The position numbers were made by a program, and so were the translations under genes. A stretch of DNA of 64,000 bases from Ailanthus altissimus. Its lineage: Eukaryota; Streptophyta; Magnoliopsida; Sapindales; Simaroubaceae. This document shows, one piece after another, positions 11,583-23,439 of the stretch (the first letter of the stretch is position 1; every line of letters begins with the position of its first letter). The notes below the pieces were generated by a model. It was not told where the DNA came from and searched no databases. It was given only the letters and a program-made list of their open reading frames with translations. The stretch is from contig OX327703.1 of assembly GCA_946807835.1 (NCBI GenBank), positions 1,185,501 to 1,249,500 of the forward strand, in the 5' to 3' direction.

Positions 11583-11650
11583 AATGACTTGGTCGAGTGA
11601 TCAAGTGTGCACTTCTTTGATCATGAAGTTGTGGATTCGAATTTAGCAAA
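11583..11650 (+). repeat. tRNA-like (SINE-type) box A/box B pair
   Basis: A box A-like stretch (TGGTCGAGTGATCAAG, from 11590) and a box B-like stretch (GTGGATTCGAATTT, from 11631) lie about 40 bases apart. This fits the head of a tRNA-derived SINE. It is followed by T-rich sequence and the duplicated block at 11755-12010. No complete tRNA fold is present. Confidence 0.35.
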
Positions 11651-11754
11651 TATTGAGATGGTGAATAATTTTCTTCTTTTCAAGGGGTCTCTTTCTTCCC
11701 TCTTTTGTGAGGTCTGTATTATTCTTTCTTTAAAAGTCTCTTTTTTTTCTCTTT

Positions 11755-12010
11755 TTATAGTCTGTATTCTCCTTTTATAGAGTCTACTTCTTTAGTATAG
11801 GGTATTATTATTTTCTCATATATAGAGCATTCGTCAATGCTAAATGTAATGTATTGTCCTAATAATCCTTCCTTCTTTTTATGGAATCTGTGTTCTCCTT
11901 ACACAATGCCTACTTTCCAAGTGTAAGATATGTGTTTTTTCATTTTTTATAGGGTCTGTATTTGAATATATGTCAATGTGTAAATATAATGTATTATTCT
12001 AATAATCTTC
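11755..12010. repeat. Imperfect tandem duplication, about 125-bp unit
   Basis: Two units begin tctgtRttctcctt and end atgtattRtYctaataatc: about 11761-11868 and about 11888-12007. Shared internal words include gtcaatg and taaatRtaatgta. It lies downstream of the tRNA-like box pair at 11583. Confidence 0.5.
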
Positions 12011-14387
12011 TAAATATAGTATTAATGAACTTCTAATGTAATTTTAGTACTTCAATTTTTTTTTAAAATACGTATATGTTATCTCTTATACTTAGTGGTA
12101 TCATATCTTGTCATAGAATATAAACGGAGATAGGTAGTACATGTATGCATAAGTATATACAACAAAAGTTGTTTCATATGATAAAGGATGAATGTTGGAT
12201 TTCAATTTTGATTAGCTAGTACTTAAATTATATTTTGTTTCGGAGTGCAATTTTTTTTTTTTTTACATACCAATAAATTATTTCAAAAGCATATTTAAGG
12301 CAAAAACTCAACAAATCATATGTTATTTTTATAGAGGGGTGAAAATTTCCACAAGACATGGCAATTTTGTATTTTTGATGATGAATATAGCATTCACAAA
12401 CCAAAAAGCTCAGTACAGATTTTGTCTGCGTAAATGTTGAAGACATACTATGGTTTCTAAGAGTACTTTTATGTACTTTGTCTACTCATTGGATTGGCCA
12501 AACCTATTATTGCCATGAATTTTGGGTTCAAATGTATGTTGGCGTCCTATTAAGAGAATGAAAGAACTAATAATATTTATATATTATGAACATGTGAGCA
12601 AAGCAATATTGCAAGGAACGATGCAATATGAAACTATTATGTTTTATTTCTTCCAAGACAACAATGTTATGATCAATATTTGCCTATGCATTATCATATA
12701 AAAATTCTCCTTAGAAAAAAGAATTAAAAAACAAAAAAACAGAAAAGGAGAAACAGAGGTTGATTCCATGGGGATTTATGTTTATACTTTGGGCTCACAT
12801 GGCTTGCTCTAATTGAAGAGAAAAACTTGCAAGCTAGCTCACAAATGATGTTCTGCCACTTGGAAGCATGAGAGAAGCACCTCAATTCATGCCCTGAAAT
12901 CATGAAAGAAAGGCACAACAAATATGAACACCTTAATTTCAACCACATGCCTCCCCCTAAAAAATGGTAAAAATAAACAAAAGCCTCTATTTTTAATATT
13001 TTTAATTCCAATGCACGAAATTTAAAGAGTATCTATTGATTAACATTTTTTTTTAGCTCAAGAGAAATTTTTTAATATTTTTAAGTAATATTTAGAATAA
13101 GTCACATAATTTATATTTCAACTTTATACTCTAATTGATATAGCATCAATTAAAAATTATATACATTAAAATTCATTGTCATCGTTAATGTGATTATTTT
13201 ATAACACTTATTAGTATAAACCATATTATTTGCCACATTAACATATATAAAATTATGTAAGTGTAATATTGCTGCCGATAAATACTTTTTTTTTATTTGA
13301 GAAGGCTGGGGAATCAAAACTTAGAATCTCTATATTTTTTATGAAATTTTCTTAAACATAGTCTAAATTTCAAGAGTAAAGCTAAAACAAGGAGGGAGAA
13401 AACTGATTGGGAGTCGCTAATGATGTGGATAAAGCAAACAGAAGAATGAACTTTTGTGTTGGTGATGCAGGTTTGGCCATGTTAACTGTTATGCCACGTT
13501 AAAGGGCAGCCTCTTTCTTGCTTTTCACTTGTTATTAACCTTTGTATATATAATATTTCACTTCTCAAGCTGCCATGTACGTGCATTCGTCTTTTGTAAG
13601 TATATATCCCATTCCTTTTTATCCCATGTAATCAAATGATTCATTCTTAGAGTAAATGTGGGGTAGACTTATAGTCCAAAGATTGTTTATGTTTTTGGTA
13701 ATTTTTTTTCTTTTTAAATAATCTCGGCTGGATGAGAACATTTATTAAAGGAAAAGAAAAAGAAAACAGTGCAAAGTCAAGATTAAATTTTAAAAAGATC
13801 TTTAGATAGAAAAATTCTAACAATTTTTAAGAAAAGAACTTGAATTCGGAGAGAACGATCATCAACTTAAGTAGAATGAGAATAATTCACTATCGATTTT
13901 ATCATTATCTTCATAATTCTATTACCTTCATGGTAAAACATAAAATATTAATAATTGAGAAACGTTTTATATTCAATCAAGCATTCTTGAGCTAAGATTA
14001 TTTATTTTTATTTTTTATTGATATAGAATAGAGAAACAATCTACAAAAAATACATGGATAAGTGTGATTTACGAATAATTATTTATGCCCAATTTTTAAT
14101 CTCATTAAGTTGAACTTGGAGACAAAACTACCTAATAACTAACATGCATAAATATGTTTAAACAAAAACTTACATGCATAAATATAGGTGACCAATATGT
14201 ATATAATTAATAGTTGGTCAACATCTACTCAATATTTTTTTAATATAAGCCGCTATTCACATTATCCAAAGTTGAAAAAGCTATAAATGCATCAAAACAA
14301 CAAGCAAGGTTATTTCGGTAAAGTAAACCTGAAAAATATTAAAAGCGAAAACTGATGCCAGTACTATCAAAATTCCTTTTCAAAATC

Positions 14388-14395
14388 CTATAAAT
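14388..14395 (+). promoter_or_regulatory. TATA box of the polygalacturonase gene
   Basis: CTATAAAT lies about 90 bp before the chosen start codon, which suits a transcription start near 14420. It overlaps an in-frame upstream ATG at 14394, which therefore should not be in the transcript. Confidence 0.65.
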
Positions 14396-14483
14396 GCCCC
14401 TCGATCTCAACCACTATCAACTCCATAATCACCACCACTTCTTCTTTCAAGTTCTCAACTCATCTCTTTTAATCGAAACAATA

Positions 14484-16208
14484 ATGGCAAGCAAAATGAC
14501 TCGTGTTAGTTTTGTTCTTCTTCTTCTTTCAATTTTTCCCTATTTCCTCGTCGCTTCAGCTTTGGCAGCTCCAATGACATACAATGTTGTAAGTTTAGGA
14601 GCCAAACCCGATGGCAAAGCTGACTCAACAAAAGCATTTCTCTCTGCGTGGGGTAAAGCCTGTGGCTCAACGACGTCGGCCACCATTTACGTGCCAAAAG
14701 GAAGATTCTTACTTGGCAATGCAGTGTTTGATGGAAGCCAATGCAAGAACAAACGTATTACTCTACGTATTGATGGCACCCTTGTGGCTCCATCTGATTA
14801 TAATGCAATCGGAGATGCTGAGAATTGGCTTTTGTTTCAGTATGTTGATGGAGTTACCATCAACGGTGGCATACTTGATGGCCGAGGCACTGGCTTGTGG
14901 ACTTGCAAGAACTCAGGCAAAAGTTGCCCTGAAGGCGCCACGGTATGTTAAAAATACTAATTTGCCCTTGTTATAGCCTAGTAGATAGCATTAGGGTTTA
15001 CAAATCGTGTGAATAGGTTTAATAACTTGGGTAGTTATGTCATTTAATCACATTGAAATCCTGCTTTCACAAGTTTATTAACATTTTTGAGTTTCACGTC
15101 ACTTTCATGATTCATCCACATGGTAATGCTTTTTGTTTAAACAAGGAATTTAAAAGGCAAATGGTCAGCTTCTGCTCGTGCTTGTTTTTATAAATTTTAG
15201 TCAATTTATTACAGGACATATTATACTAATGGGACTTTTTTATATTTATTTAATATGTACTCTTTTTACAGTCAATAGGCTTTTCCAATTCCAACAACGT
15301 TGCGGTCAATGGCTTAACTTCTTTAAACAGTCAATTGTACCATATTGTTTTCAATGGCTGCAAGAACGTGAAAACGCAAGGCGTCAAGATCTTAGCTTCC
15401 GGAAACAGCCCCAACACCGACGGCATTCACATTCAATTATCAAGTGGCGTCACAATCATGAACTCCAGAATCTCTACGGGTGATGATTGTGTCTCTATTG
15501 GCCCTGGAACTACAAATTTATGGATCGAAAATATTGTGTGCGGTCCTGGCCATGGAATTAGGTAAATAAACAAATTTCTCATGTATACATTTCAGGTTAC
15601 GTATTAGTATTTTACATACTAATCGTATTTAAAATGATTTTGTGCGATTAAATTTATTGCAGCATTGGGAGTTTGGGGAAGGACTTAAATGAGGCTGGAG
15701 TTGAAAATATGACAGTCAAAACTGCTACATTTTTAGGCACTCAAAATGGACTGAGAATAAAGTCTTGGGGAAGATCCAGCAATGGTTTTGCCAAAAACAT
15801 TCTTTTTCAACATGCAATAATGAACAATGTCCAAAATCCCATCATAATTGACCAAAACTACTGCCCCGATAACAAAGGTTGCCCTGGCCAGGTATGATCT
15901 CGGAAGGACATTTACAAAAATCAAGTAAATATACTATTGCAATTATATAATATCTATTCTGAAATTTTAATTTCTTCTTTATTTATCAGGTTTCAGGGGT
16001 TAAAATAAGTGATGTAACATATCAAGACATTCATGGGACATCAGCAACAGAAGTTGCAGTGAAATTTGATTGTAGTTCAAAGAATCCATGCTCCAAAATA
16101 ATATTAGAAGACGTAAAGCTTACTTATAAAAATCAAGGAGCTGAAGCATCTTGTAACCATGCTGACGGATCTGCTTCTGGCGTAGTTCAGCCCACCAGTT
16201 GCTTGTAG
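14484..16208 (+). CDS. Polygalacturonase (glycoside hydrolase family 28), four exons
   Basis: The enzyme hydrolyses alpha-1,4 bonds of homogalacturonan pectin in the cell wall. Exons are 14484-14942, 15272-15561, 15663-15891 and 15990-16208. All introns are GT..AG, and the joined frame is 398 codons plus stop, normal for plant family members. Residues 1 to about 27 form a signal peptide ([18 protein letters not shown]), so the product is secreted. All four family motifs are present: NTD at 201-203, GDD with Asp224-Asp225, CGPGHG with His247, and RIK at 281-283. Paired cysteines near the C-terminus are kept. The start at 14484 is preferred over the in-frame ATG at 14394 because the latter lies inside the TATA box and would put 30 odd residues before the signal peptide. 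The gene looks intact and stands alone among transposons. Exo- versus endo-acting mode and tissue role cannot be told from sequence; similarity to pollen or fruit-type clades was not tested. Confidence 0.94.
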
Positions 16209-17368
16209 TACGAAAAGCAATTGTTGCTTAACTGCATTAAAATATTCATATTTGAAGTGGTGTGTACATAAGATTATTAGTATAGCTACGGTTTATTGCT
16301 TGCTTGTGGTGTTGCTCTTTCATTTGGGCTTACTTGGAGCCTGGCCTTGCAATTAGCATGATTGTCAAAAATTGCAATTCCCATTTTGGAAGTGCTTTTT
16401 GCAATTTGTTTCAATGAATTAAATATGATTTACTCTAAATTTTGCATGAATTATTTATAGTTTTGTTTTTGCTTTTTTTGCTTTTGACTTTGAGAAACTG
16501 AGAGTTGGCCTACAACCGTGCAGAATTATATAGTTAATTGATTATTAATTTTGAAAAAAAAAAAGATTTTATACTTCTATTAGTATATGGTAAGTTTACA
16601 CTCGGTCTTAAAACTCGAATCGATAGGTTGGGCTTGTTAAAAGTTCCAACATCAACTAAAAATTTCAAAACAAAACCCAATTCTAAATATACAATTCTAC
16701 AAGTCTAAGATATAAAATATTTTAAATCCAAATCAAGTCATGAATGTTTTCATGTTAGGTGGAAGATACGAGGATTAAGATCTTCTCCTAATCTCAACTT
16801 TCACTATAGTAAATACAAATATGTGATTGATACTTAATAAAAAAATAAATCTTAACCATACATACTTAACATAATACACGTATTAAAAAAAATTTAAATC
16901 TTAGATAAATTCATATTAAGAGAGGGTCCTAATTCGGAAGATAAAAGTATTTTAATTAAGTGGTTTATAAAAGGGTAAAAGCTAAAATTTTTAATAGTTA
17001 GATAAATTTTAATAAATTTTATATTGTGGGTTTAGATCACTACTGCTATAAATATTTCTCTCCCATATTTAGTTTTGGCATCAATAGTTGAACAGTAATA
17101 ATAAAATCAATAAATAGTGTGTAGTACACACTAACAGAGTATGAAAGTAATAAGTCGTAAATGAGAAAGAGAATTAATTTTTAAATTATCTATGGTAAGC
17201 CTTATGTTTTAGTGTATAAATGTTATCTTAAATTAACAAAAAAATACCCCTGTTATGGTCCATTGTGTTTAACATGAATAAACTAATTAAAGAAATATTA
17301 GAGTAATTCCTATGGTATTCTGTGTGTATAATACATTCTATGACCTATATATATAAATATTGCTATTC
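16209..17368. other. Intergenic and 3' flank of the polygalacturonase
   Basis: The first hundred or so bases should be 3' untranslated sequence (cattaaaatattcat near 16233 could serve as a poly(A) signal). The remainder is AT-rich, and no gene or repeat was recognised up to the LTR of copia D. Confidence 0.45.
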
Positions 17369-17743
17369 TGTTACAAGAAGGAAAGTATTCTATATGCAGA
17401 ATTCTTTCTATGGTTATGGTAAGGAGCCGTTGTTGAATGAAGTGCCATTTTTGTCAATGTTCCAAGCTTGGCAAGTGGCGGTTGTGTTAGCTTGATTTAG
17501 GCTTATTCTTTTTCTTTTATTTTTGGCAAGCTCTTTATTTGTTAACTGATTTTTTTTCCTTGTATCTACTGATTTCTTCTTTTATTTTTAGCAAGCTCTT
17601 TATTTTTCATTTGACTTGATTGCTGTGTATCTTGATTATTGATTGGCAAGGAAATGTTTATTTTATTTTCAGCAAGCTCTTTATTGTCTAATTGACTTGA
17701 TTGCTGTGTATCTTGATGATTGATTGGCAAGGGAATATTATCA
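17369..17743 (-). repeat. 3' LTR of copia D, with internal minisatellite
   Basis: The right edge (ATATTATCA, then CCCCCC) is fixed by the polypurine tract; the left edge is approximate. From about 17520 it is built of two to three imperfect units of about 80-85 bp containing GCAAGCTCTTTATT, TTGACTTGATTGCTGTG and GATTGATTGGCAAGG. The same structure recurs in the 5' LTR at 22330-22551. Confidence 0.75.
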
Positions 17744-18520
17744 GCCCCCCTCAAGCTTGGCAGAGGAAGACGCTGAACGCCAAGCTTAGTGCAGAACAAA
17801 TCAAAAGAGATATTGAGAAGTGGCTTAGTGAGTATGTTAGCTACTTGTTTAGAGTGTATTTGGTGCGAAGGAGTCCTTCATAAACTTTTTCTCGAACGAA
17901 GTGGACATTAATTTCTATGTGCTTGATGCGAGCATGAAAAACTGGATTGTGGGTTATATGTAGAGCACTCATATTGTCACAGATCAATAGAGGTAGTATA
18001 GGTAATTGAATCCCAATGTCCTATAATAGATATGTGATCCAGATGATTTTTGTGGCAGTAGAAGCAAGGGAACGATATTCGACTTTGACACTTGAACGTG
18101 CTACAATGGACTGTTTCTTTGAACTCCACAAAATACAGTTTGCTTCAAGGTAAATGCAAAAGCCAGATGTACTACGTCTTGTGCTTGAGCAACCTGCCCA
18201 ATCAAAATCAGAAAAATCATAAAGTGTTAGTGAGGATTGAGATAGAAGATGAATACCATGATGGAAGGTTCCTTATAAGTATCGAAGGATTCTTTTTACA
18301 GCTCGTAAATTTGCATTGTTTGAAGATTGAAAGTGTTAACATAATTTATTTACAGCTTGAGTGATATCTGGTCTAGTAAAAGTGAGATATTGGAGGCTGC
18401 CAATAAGGGTTCGATAGTGTGTAGGATCGACGGGCTCATTATCGTCTAGGTTTGTTATTTCTTTGACGGCCATAGGAGTGCATATAGGAGAGCATGGAGA
18501 CATATTGGATTTGTAAAGTA
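17744..18520 (-). pseudogene. Copia D RNase H region and pol C-terminus, degenerate
   Basis: The minus-strand reading just inside the 3' LTR ends pol with FCTKLGVQRLPLPSLRG, matching the usual copia C-terminal stretch that precedes the polypurine tract. The rest of the expected RNase H domain between here and 18520 is scattered over frames with many stops. The reading continues through the LTR for some 50 codons but is not a real coding extension. Confidence 0.55.
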
Positions 18521-18524
18521 CATC

Positions 18525-19085
18525 TCATATGTACTTGACTTGTGATAAGAAAATCTCGTTGGAGAGTTGTTGGACTTCAATGCCAAGAAAATACTGAAGA
18601 GGTCCGACGTCTTTGAGGGAAAACTTTGAGCTGAGCTTGTGGATAAGAGTCATGACATCTTGGTGGTTGTTACCTGTAAGAATTACATCATCAACATAAA
18701 TTAAAAGTAATAATATGATAGAACCATTGTTGAAAACAAAGAGAGAGTTATCTGCTTTGCTGCTTGTGAATCCGAGGGCCACTAGAGCATGTGAAAAATA
18801 TTCAAACCAAGCTCTTAGAGCTTGTTTTAAGCCGTATAAAGACTTATGGAGCTTGCACATGGAGTGAGGCCGTATTGGATCCTTGAATCCTGGTAGTTGT
18901 TCTAAGTATACGATTTCTTTTAATATGCTATGAAGGAAGGCATTTTGGACATCAAGTTGATGTATGGTCCATCCTTTGGTAATGGCAATAGCTAAGACAA
19001 GTCTGATGGCTGTAGGCTTAATGATGGGGTTGAAAGTTTCATCAAAATCAACCCATTGAATTTGATTAAAACCTCTTGCCACCAA
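18525..19085 (-). pseudogene. Copia D reverse transcriptase
   Basis: An open stretch of 186 codons carries the core of a copia reverse transcriptase: VARGFNQIQWVDFDETF, LDVQNAFLHSILKEIVYLE, KLHKSLYGLKQALRAWFEY, the catalytic YVDDVILTGNN and LKDVGPLQYFLGIEV. The catalytic Asp pair is intact. The upstream part of the domain (about 19086-19300) is interrupted by stops. It is the best-preserved coding block of copia D. Confidence 0.88.
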
Positions 19086-19299
19086 TCATGTTTTGAACTG
19101 ATCCACTGATCCATCTTTTTTGTATTTGATTTTATAAATCCATTTGGAGAAGATGACGTTGTTATGGGACGGTCGTGGTATGAGAGTCCATGTGTGATTG
19201 TTTTAAAGTGCTTAAATATTCTCTTGCATTTTCTGGACCTAAGTAGGGTTTCTTAAAGCTCCTAAGAGTTTTTGGCTCTTGAGTATGTGTAATGTTTAG

Positions 19300-20528
19300 A
19301 CAAAGGTGACTGTTATTCTTCAATTTGTGTCTTGTGATCATTGGATGAATATTTTATGGTTCTGAGGTAGGTTATGGATTTATTGGTTGAATATGAAATT
19401 CAATTATCAACTGGTTGGTGATGTCGTTGTTTGTGTTGGGAGAAACTGGTAATTCTGGACATCATAATGGTTTGGGTGATGAGATGTGAGTAGGTAGTGT
19501 TTCGAGTGATGTAGGGTGAGTGGATAATGATTCTTATGGTGTGTTGGTAGTGTTTGCATCATGTGGTGGAGTTTCAATAGGTAAGCTGGCTTGAACGTTA
19601 TTGATGGGAATGGTATCTTGAGGATTGAGATTGGTGTCAACACATTCTAGTTGTCTAGAATGTGTTTCAGTATTTAGTGGTTCTCGGTGAAGAGTTTTTG
19701 AATTTGGTAAAATCATTTAGTCTAAGGTTTGTGTAATCTGTGGAGGAGAATTATCAATGGTAGTTGAGCCATGAAAGATTGGTTGATCTTTGTTTGATTT
19801 TTGAGTGTATGGTTTCGATGAATTTTGAGTTCAATCTTCGTAGGATGGAAAATATGCAAGCTTGTTATTTTCCTGTAAACAAAGAGATTTTGTTAAATTT
19901 AAGAATGGAAATACATTTTCATCGAACATTACATACTGTGATATGTATACTTTATTAGTTTATGGTTGTAAACATTGATAGCCTTTGTGAATTTGGCTAT
20001 ATCCAATGAAGACGCAAGGGTAGGTTTTTGTTTCAAATTTATTTTTATTATAACTATGAAGGTAAAGAAAGCACCTACATCTGATTACCCTTAAATGTTG
20101 ATAGTCTGGTATTTTATTATAAAGTTTTTGGTAGAGATTTGTATTAATGGTAGTTAGTGACAAGCGATTAATAATATAAATAGTCATTAGAAAGACATCA
20201 ACCCGGAGCCTTATTAGTAGTGAGGCTTGAAACATCATTGTAAGAGTCGTTTTTATGATATGTCGATGTTTTCATTCTGCCACACCATTCTGTTCAAGTG
20301 TGTATGATATGACAATTGTTGTTGAATTCTACATTGCTCTAAATGTTTAACAAAAACATTTGACATAAACTCGGTGCCTCTATTGCTCTGAAACTATTTT
20401 ATTTTACGAGCGAATTGATTCTCAACCTGTTTCTGAAACTTTACAAAACACTTAAAAAAGTCAGACTTTCATTTCAAAGGAAATATCCAAACAAAATGAG
20501 AAAAATCATCAATACATATAACATAGAA
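19300..20528 (-). pseudogene. Copia D integrase, degenerate, with low-complexity linker
   Basis: The 19960-20238 frame carries the integrase C-terminal region (TIYIINRLSL, PDYQHLRVIRCRCFLYLH, CVFIGYSQIHKGYQCL). The core between 20240 and 20528 is broken by stops. The 19407-19716 stretch codes in two frames for a His, Thr and Pro-rich segment that corresponds to the variable linker between integrase and reverse transcriptase in copia elements. Confidence 0.75.
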
Positions 20529-21280
20529 TCAAAAATTCTGCATTGAGTTTATGGGCACTAGTCCCCAAACATCGCAATGAATTTTTTCAAGAGGAAACTT
20601 AAAAAAAAATTTAGATGTTGAGAAAGGTCTTTTACAGCATTTTCCTAGTTGACAAGCAACACAAATATTTGTATTTTTTGTCCAACTAGAATAATTTATT
20701 AGATATTTATTTCTTAGAGTTTGAATCATTCCAGTATTGGCATATCCAAGTCTTCTATGCCAAACATTAAAATCTTCCGAATTTTCTTTTATTCTTGCCA
20801 ATGCGATTTCTTGTCCTTCTTCAAGAGTGAATAGGTTTCGACGCCTACATCCCTTGGCTAGGACCTGATTCTGTTCATTCTTAATAACAAAGCCATTAGT
20901 ATTGAACTCAAAAGAACACAAAGTATCATCAATAAGTTGGCTGATGGATAATAAGTTCTTTTGTAATTTTGGTATAACAAGAATTTTATTTAATTTCAAA
21001 TTTTCTTGAGTTGTTTTTAGTGTGGCATTTCCAATATAGGAGATTTGTAATCCTTGTCCATTACCTACAAAAACTCGGTCAGCTCCTTTATAAGGTATAA
21101 TACCATTAAGTTTACCTGGATTCTTTGCCATGTGAGAGAAGGCAACTGAATCATCATAAAACTTGTCATCTATTGCATTTTGTTCTATTGCCAATGCTTG
21201 AGGTGCATATTCTTCTACTAACTCATACTTGAACCAGCATTCCCTTGCTGTGTGTTTTCATTGGTGGCATATTTGACAGA
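20529..21280 (-). pseudogene. Copia D zinc knuckle, protease and GAG-pre-integrase region
   Basis: Upstream on the minus strand (about 21225-21270) a zinc knuckle reads CQIC..KHTAREC, fitting CX2CX4HX4C except for one stop inside. The frame 20529-21194 (221 codons) holds the protease region, where the usual Asp-Thr-Gly has become DDSVAFSHMA. It continues with the GAG-pre-integrase motif VWHRRLGYAN, the integrase zinc-binding CVACQLGK, and the start of the catalytic core (EKIHCDVWG) with the first Asp kept. Confidence 0.85.
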
Positions 21281-22141
21281 TCATATATTCTTTTTCTTCC
21301 CTTTCTTCTTCAATGCTTTGTTTTGGTGCAATGGGTGTTTGTTGCTTGTTACGGTTATATATCTGCTAATTATGGTGCTGGTTGTAACCGTGAGAATTCT
21401 GGTTGTAATGTTGATTATTTTGTTGATTGTGTTCACAGTGATTCTGCCAGTTGTATTGCTGAAAGTAGCCATGGTAATTCTACTGATTTTGGGTCATATA
21501 ACCCCTTGTTTGATTGCCTGAAGATGAACCTCTTCCACGATTATTTTGATGACCTCCTTTTTTATTTCTGTCGCAACCTCTTTGGCTAAAGAAGGCTTGA
21601 TGAACATTCAATCGTTCTTCTTCTTCTATTGGTATAATAACAAAATTTTCATGATTTTACAATGTATAAAGGAATTGTTTCAACGTAGAAATTGGTGACT
21701 TTGTTAGCATAGCTGTCTTAAAATCTGAATATTTTGGTCCTAAGGCCCTTGCTATTTGGAACATCTGATCTTCCTCAAAAATTGGTTTCCCAATGGCTGC
21801 TAATTGGTTGCAAATGTCTTTGATTTACTTGAGGAAGTCCTCAAGTTTTTTAGTTCCCTTTTTCAGAGAATAGAAGTTGTCCTTTAGCCAACTTTCCCTT
21901 TCTTTTGTGGCTGGTAGCATATGTTCTTCGATGGTGAGCCAAGCCTCTCGTACTGTTTGTAATTCGATGGTTATGCTTTATACTTCTTCAGCCATCATAT
22001 TTCTTATCTAAGCCATAAGAAGTCTATCGTTTGTTTTCCATGAAATATATTCAGGATTGATTTCCTCTTTCCCTTCTTGTGTTATTATTTGTGATGGAAT
22101 CTCAACATCTTCCAAATGGTGTTGAATATTAAGGCTTTATA
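21281..22141 (-). pseudogene. Copia D gag, UBN2-type, with Asn/Gln-rich linker
   Basis: The minus-strand reading begins near 22120 and shows copia gag features (LLMA, REAWLTIEEHM, LEDFLK.IKDICNQLAAIGKPI, DQMFQIARALGPKYSDFKTAML) with several stops. At about 21350-21540 there is a long Asn, Gln, His and Tyr-rich segment (NQQNNQHYNQNSHGYNQHH) before the zinc knuckle. Such linkers are common in Retrofit/Ale-like copia gag proteins; assignment to a lineage was not tested. Confidence 0.75.
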
Positions 22142-22551
22142 AGAGAGAAAGAATTTGAGATTTTCATAGAAGAAAATTATTTGATGTGAATTTGAAATAA
22201 AAGAAGAATTCTTCCTATGGCTATGGTAAGGAGCCGTTGTTGATTAAAGTTCCATTTTTGTCAATGTTCCAAGCTTGGCAAGTAGCGATTGTGTTAGCTT
22301 GATTTAGGCTAATTCTTCTTCTTTTATTTTTGGCAAGTTATTTATTTTTTAGCTGATTTGTTTGCCTTATATCTTGCTGATTTCTTCTTTTATTTTCAGC
22401 AAGCTCTTTATTTTCCACTTGACTTGATTTCCATGTATCTTGATGATTGATTGGCAAAGAAATGTTTCTTTTATTTTTAACAAGTTCTTTATTGTCCAAT
22501 TGACTTGATTGCTGTGAATCTTGATGATTGATCGGCAAGGGAATGTTATCA
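22142..22551 (-). repeat. 5' LTR of copia D
   Basis: This matches 17369-17743, with the shared core TATGGTAAGGAGCCGTTGTTG near the left end and GGCAAGGGAATGTTATCA at the right edge. It contains the same 80-85 bp internal repeats. The left edge is estimated from the degenerate primer-binding site at about 22127-22142. Confidence 0.75.
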
Positions 22552-23439
22552 CTAATAACAAATGATATTTTTTTTATATATCTATGAGATACCATTTAAA
22601 TATTACATTGCACTCTTGCTCAATATATAATCCACTTTATTTTTCACTTTATACTTACCACACACCTTATTATCCACACCCACCATTCATGCATATTAAA
22701 ACATAATTCCACTTATATAATCTTTTAATTACCAATATTTTTTATAATTTTTTTAAAATTATCTTATAATCCTTTTTTCGAGAGGTAATGAGTGACTTTT
22801 TAAGAGAGAAAATGATAATTAATAAAAGAATAATGGGGATATAAAAAGACACAGAGTAATTAACAATTATCAAAATTTTATAAAAGCTAACAAGCAATTT
22901 CCATTACTATATATGTCACACATTAGATTCGGAAAGATCTGGCATACGATATAACCTACACTCATTTAATGGTATGCGCTTATAATTAGAATATCATAAT
23001 ATTTCGAACTCAGATTTCATCATATAGATCCTTAATAAGTCACTTGTAAACTCATACATAATCAAACCATAAGCATCTTTGGTGCATCAAAACTCATACA
23101 CTTTCATGCTTATGTGCAACAAGTCATAAATATGTATATCAAGGCCAAACCAATTATCCCCCAAAAGACATGTCCACCAACTAACACCTAGCGACTTAAG
23201 GAACCTCGAGAGCAACAGAAAGCCTTGTCAAATCTGCTATTCGCACCTTCAGTCACCTAAAAATCACAATAAAAGTATAATGAGTATAGAACTTAGTAAG
23301 TATACTAGTTTTTTATATACCAAAATACATATATATAAGTAATGCATAAGCATGATATGCTTGGTATATCGAAATTATAATCTTATCAATTCACATGTTG
23401 ATTAAGTGTTTACACATTATTTTAAAATATGTAATATAT
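22552..23439. other. Unassigned AT-rich sequence left of gypsy element 2
   Basis: No gene was seen. The tail (about 22920-23439) has LTR-like words such as cgatataac and gaacttagtaagtat, and may be the outer part of the left LTR of gypsy 2 or of a related element. It does not align convincingly with the right LTR. Confidence 0.35.

Larger units (their letters stand above)
10761..14380. other. AT-rich intergenic region upstream of the polygalacturonase
   Basis: No host gene was recognised in 3.6 kb. Short open frames on the minus strand at 12228-12446 and 12724-13011 have no domain and no coding signature. The interval contains a tRNA-like box pair at 11583-11650 and a local duplication at 11755-12010, listed separately. 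The segment just before 14380 is the likely promoter region of the polygalacturonase. Confidence 0.5.
17369..22551 (-). mobile_element. Ty1/copia LTR retrotransposon D, decayed
   Basis: This element runs right to left with two related terminal repeats, at about 17369-17743 and about 22142-22551. The polypurine tract GAGGGGGG precedes the 3' LTR on the minus strand (plus 17744-17752), and the LTR starts TGATAA. Gag, zinc knuckle, protease, integrase and reverse transcriptase are recognisable in copia order, all with stops or frameshifts. The primer-binding site next to the 5' LTR is degenerate (about 22127-22142). The left boundary is approximate and no exact target duplication was found; ctatt at 17363 and ctaat at 22552 differ by one base and are only a candidate. 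Confidence 0.85.

Noticed and set aside
12724..13011. 95-codon minus-strand open frame and a possible hairpin
   Set aside because: No domain, no splice partners and no match to a conserved plant microRNA that I could recognise. The inverted words are too short to support a precursor.
14394..14483. Longer N-terminus of the polygalacturonase starting at 14394
   Set aside because: This ATG lies within the TATA box and would place a His and Asn-rich stretch ahead of the signal peptide.
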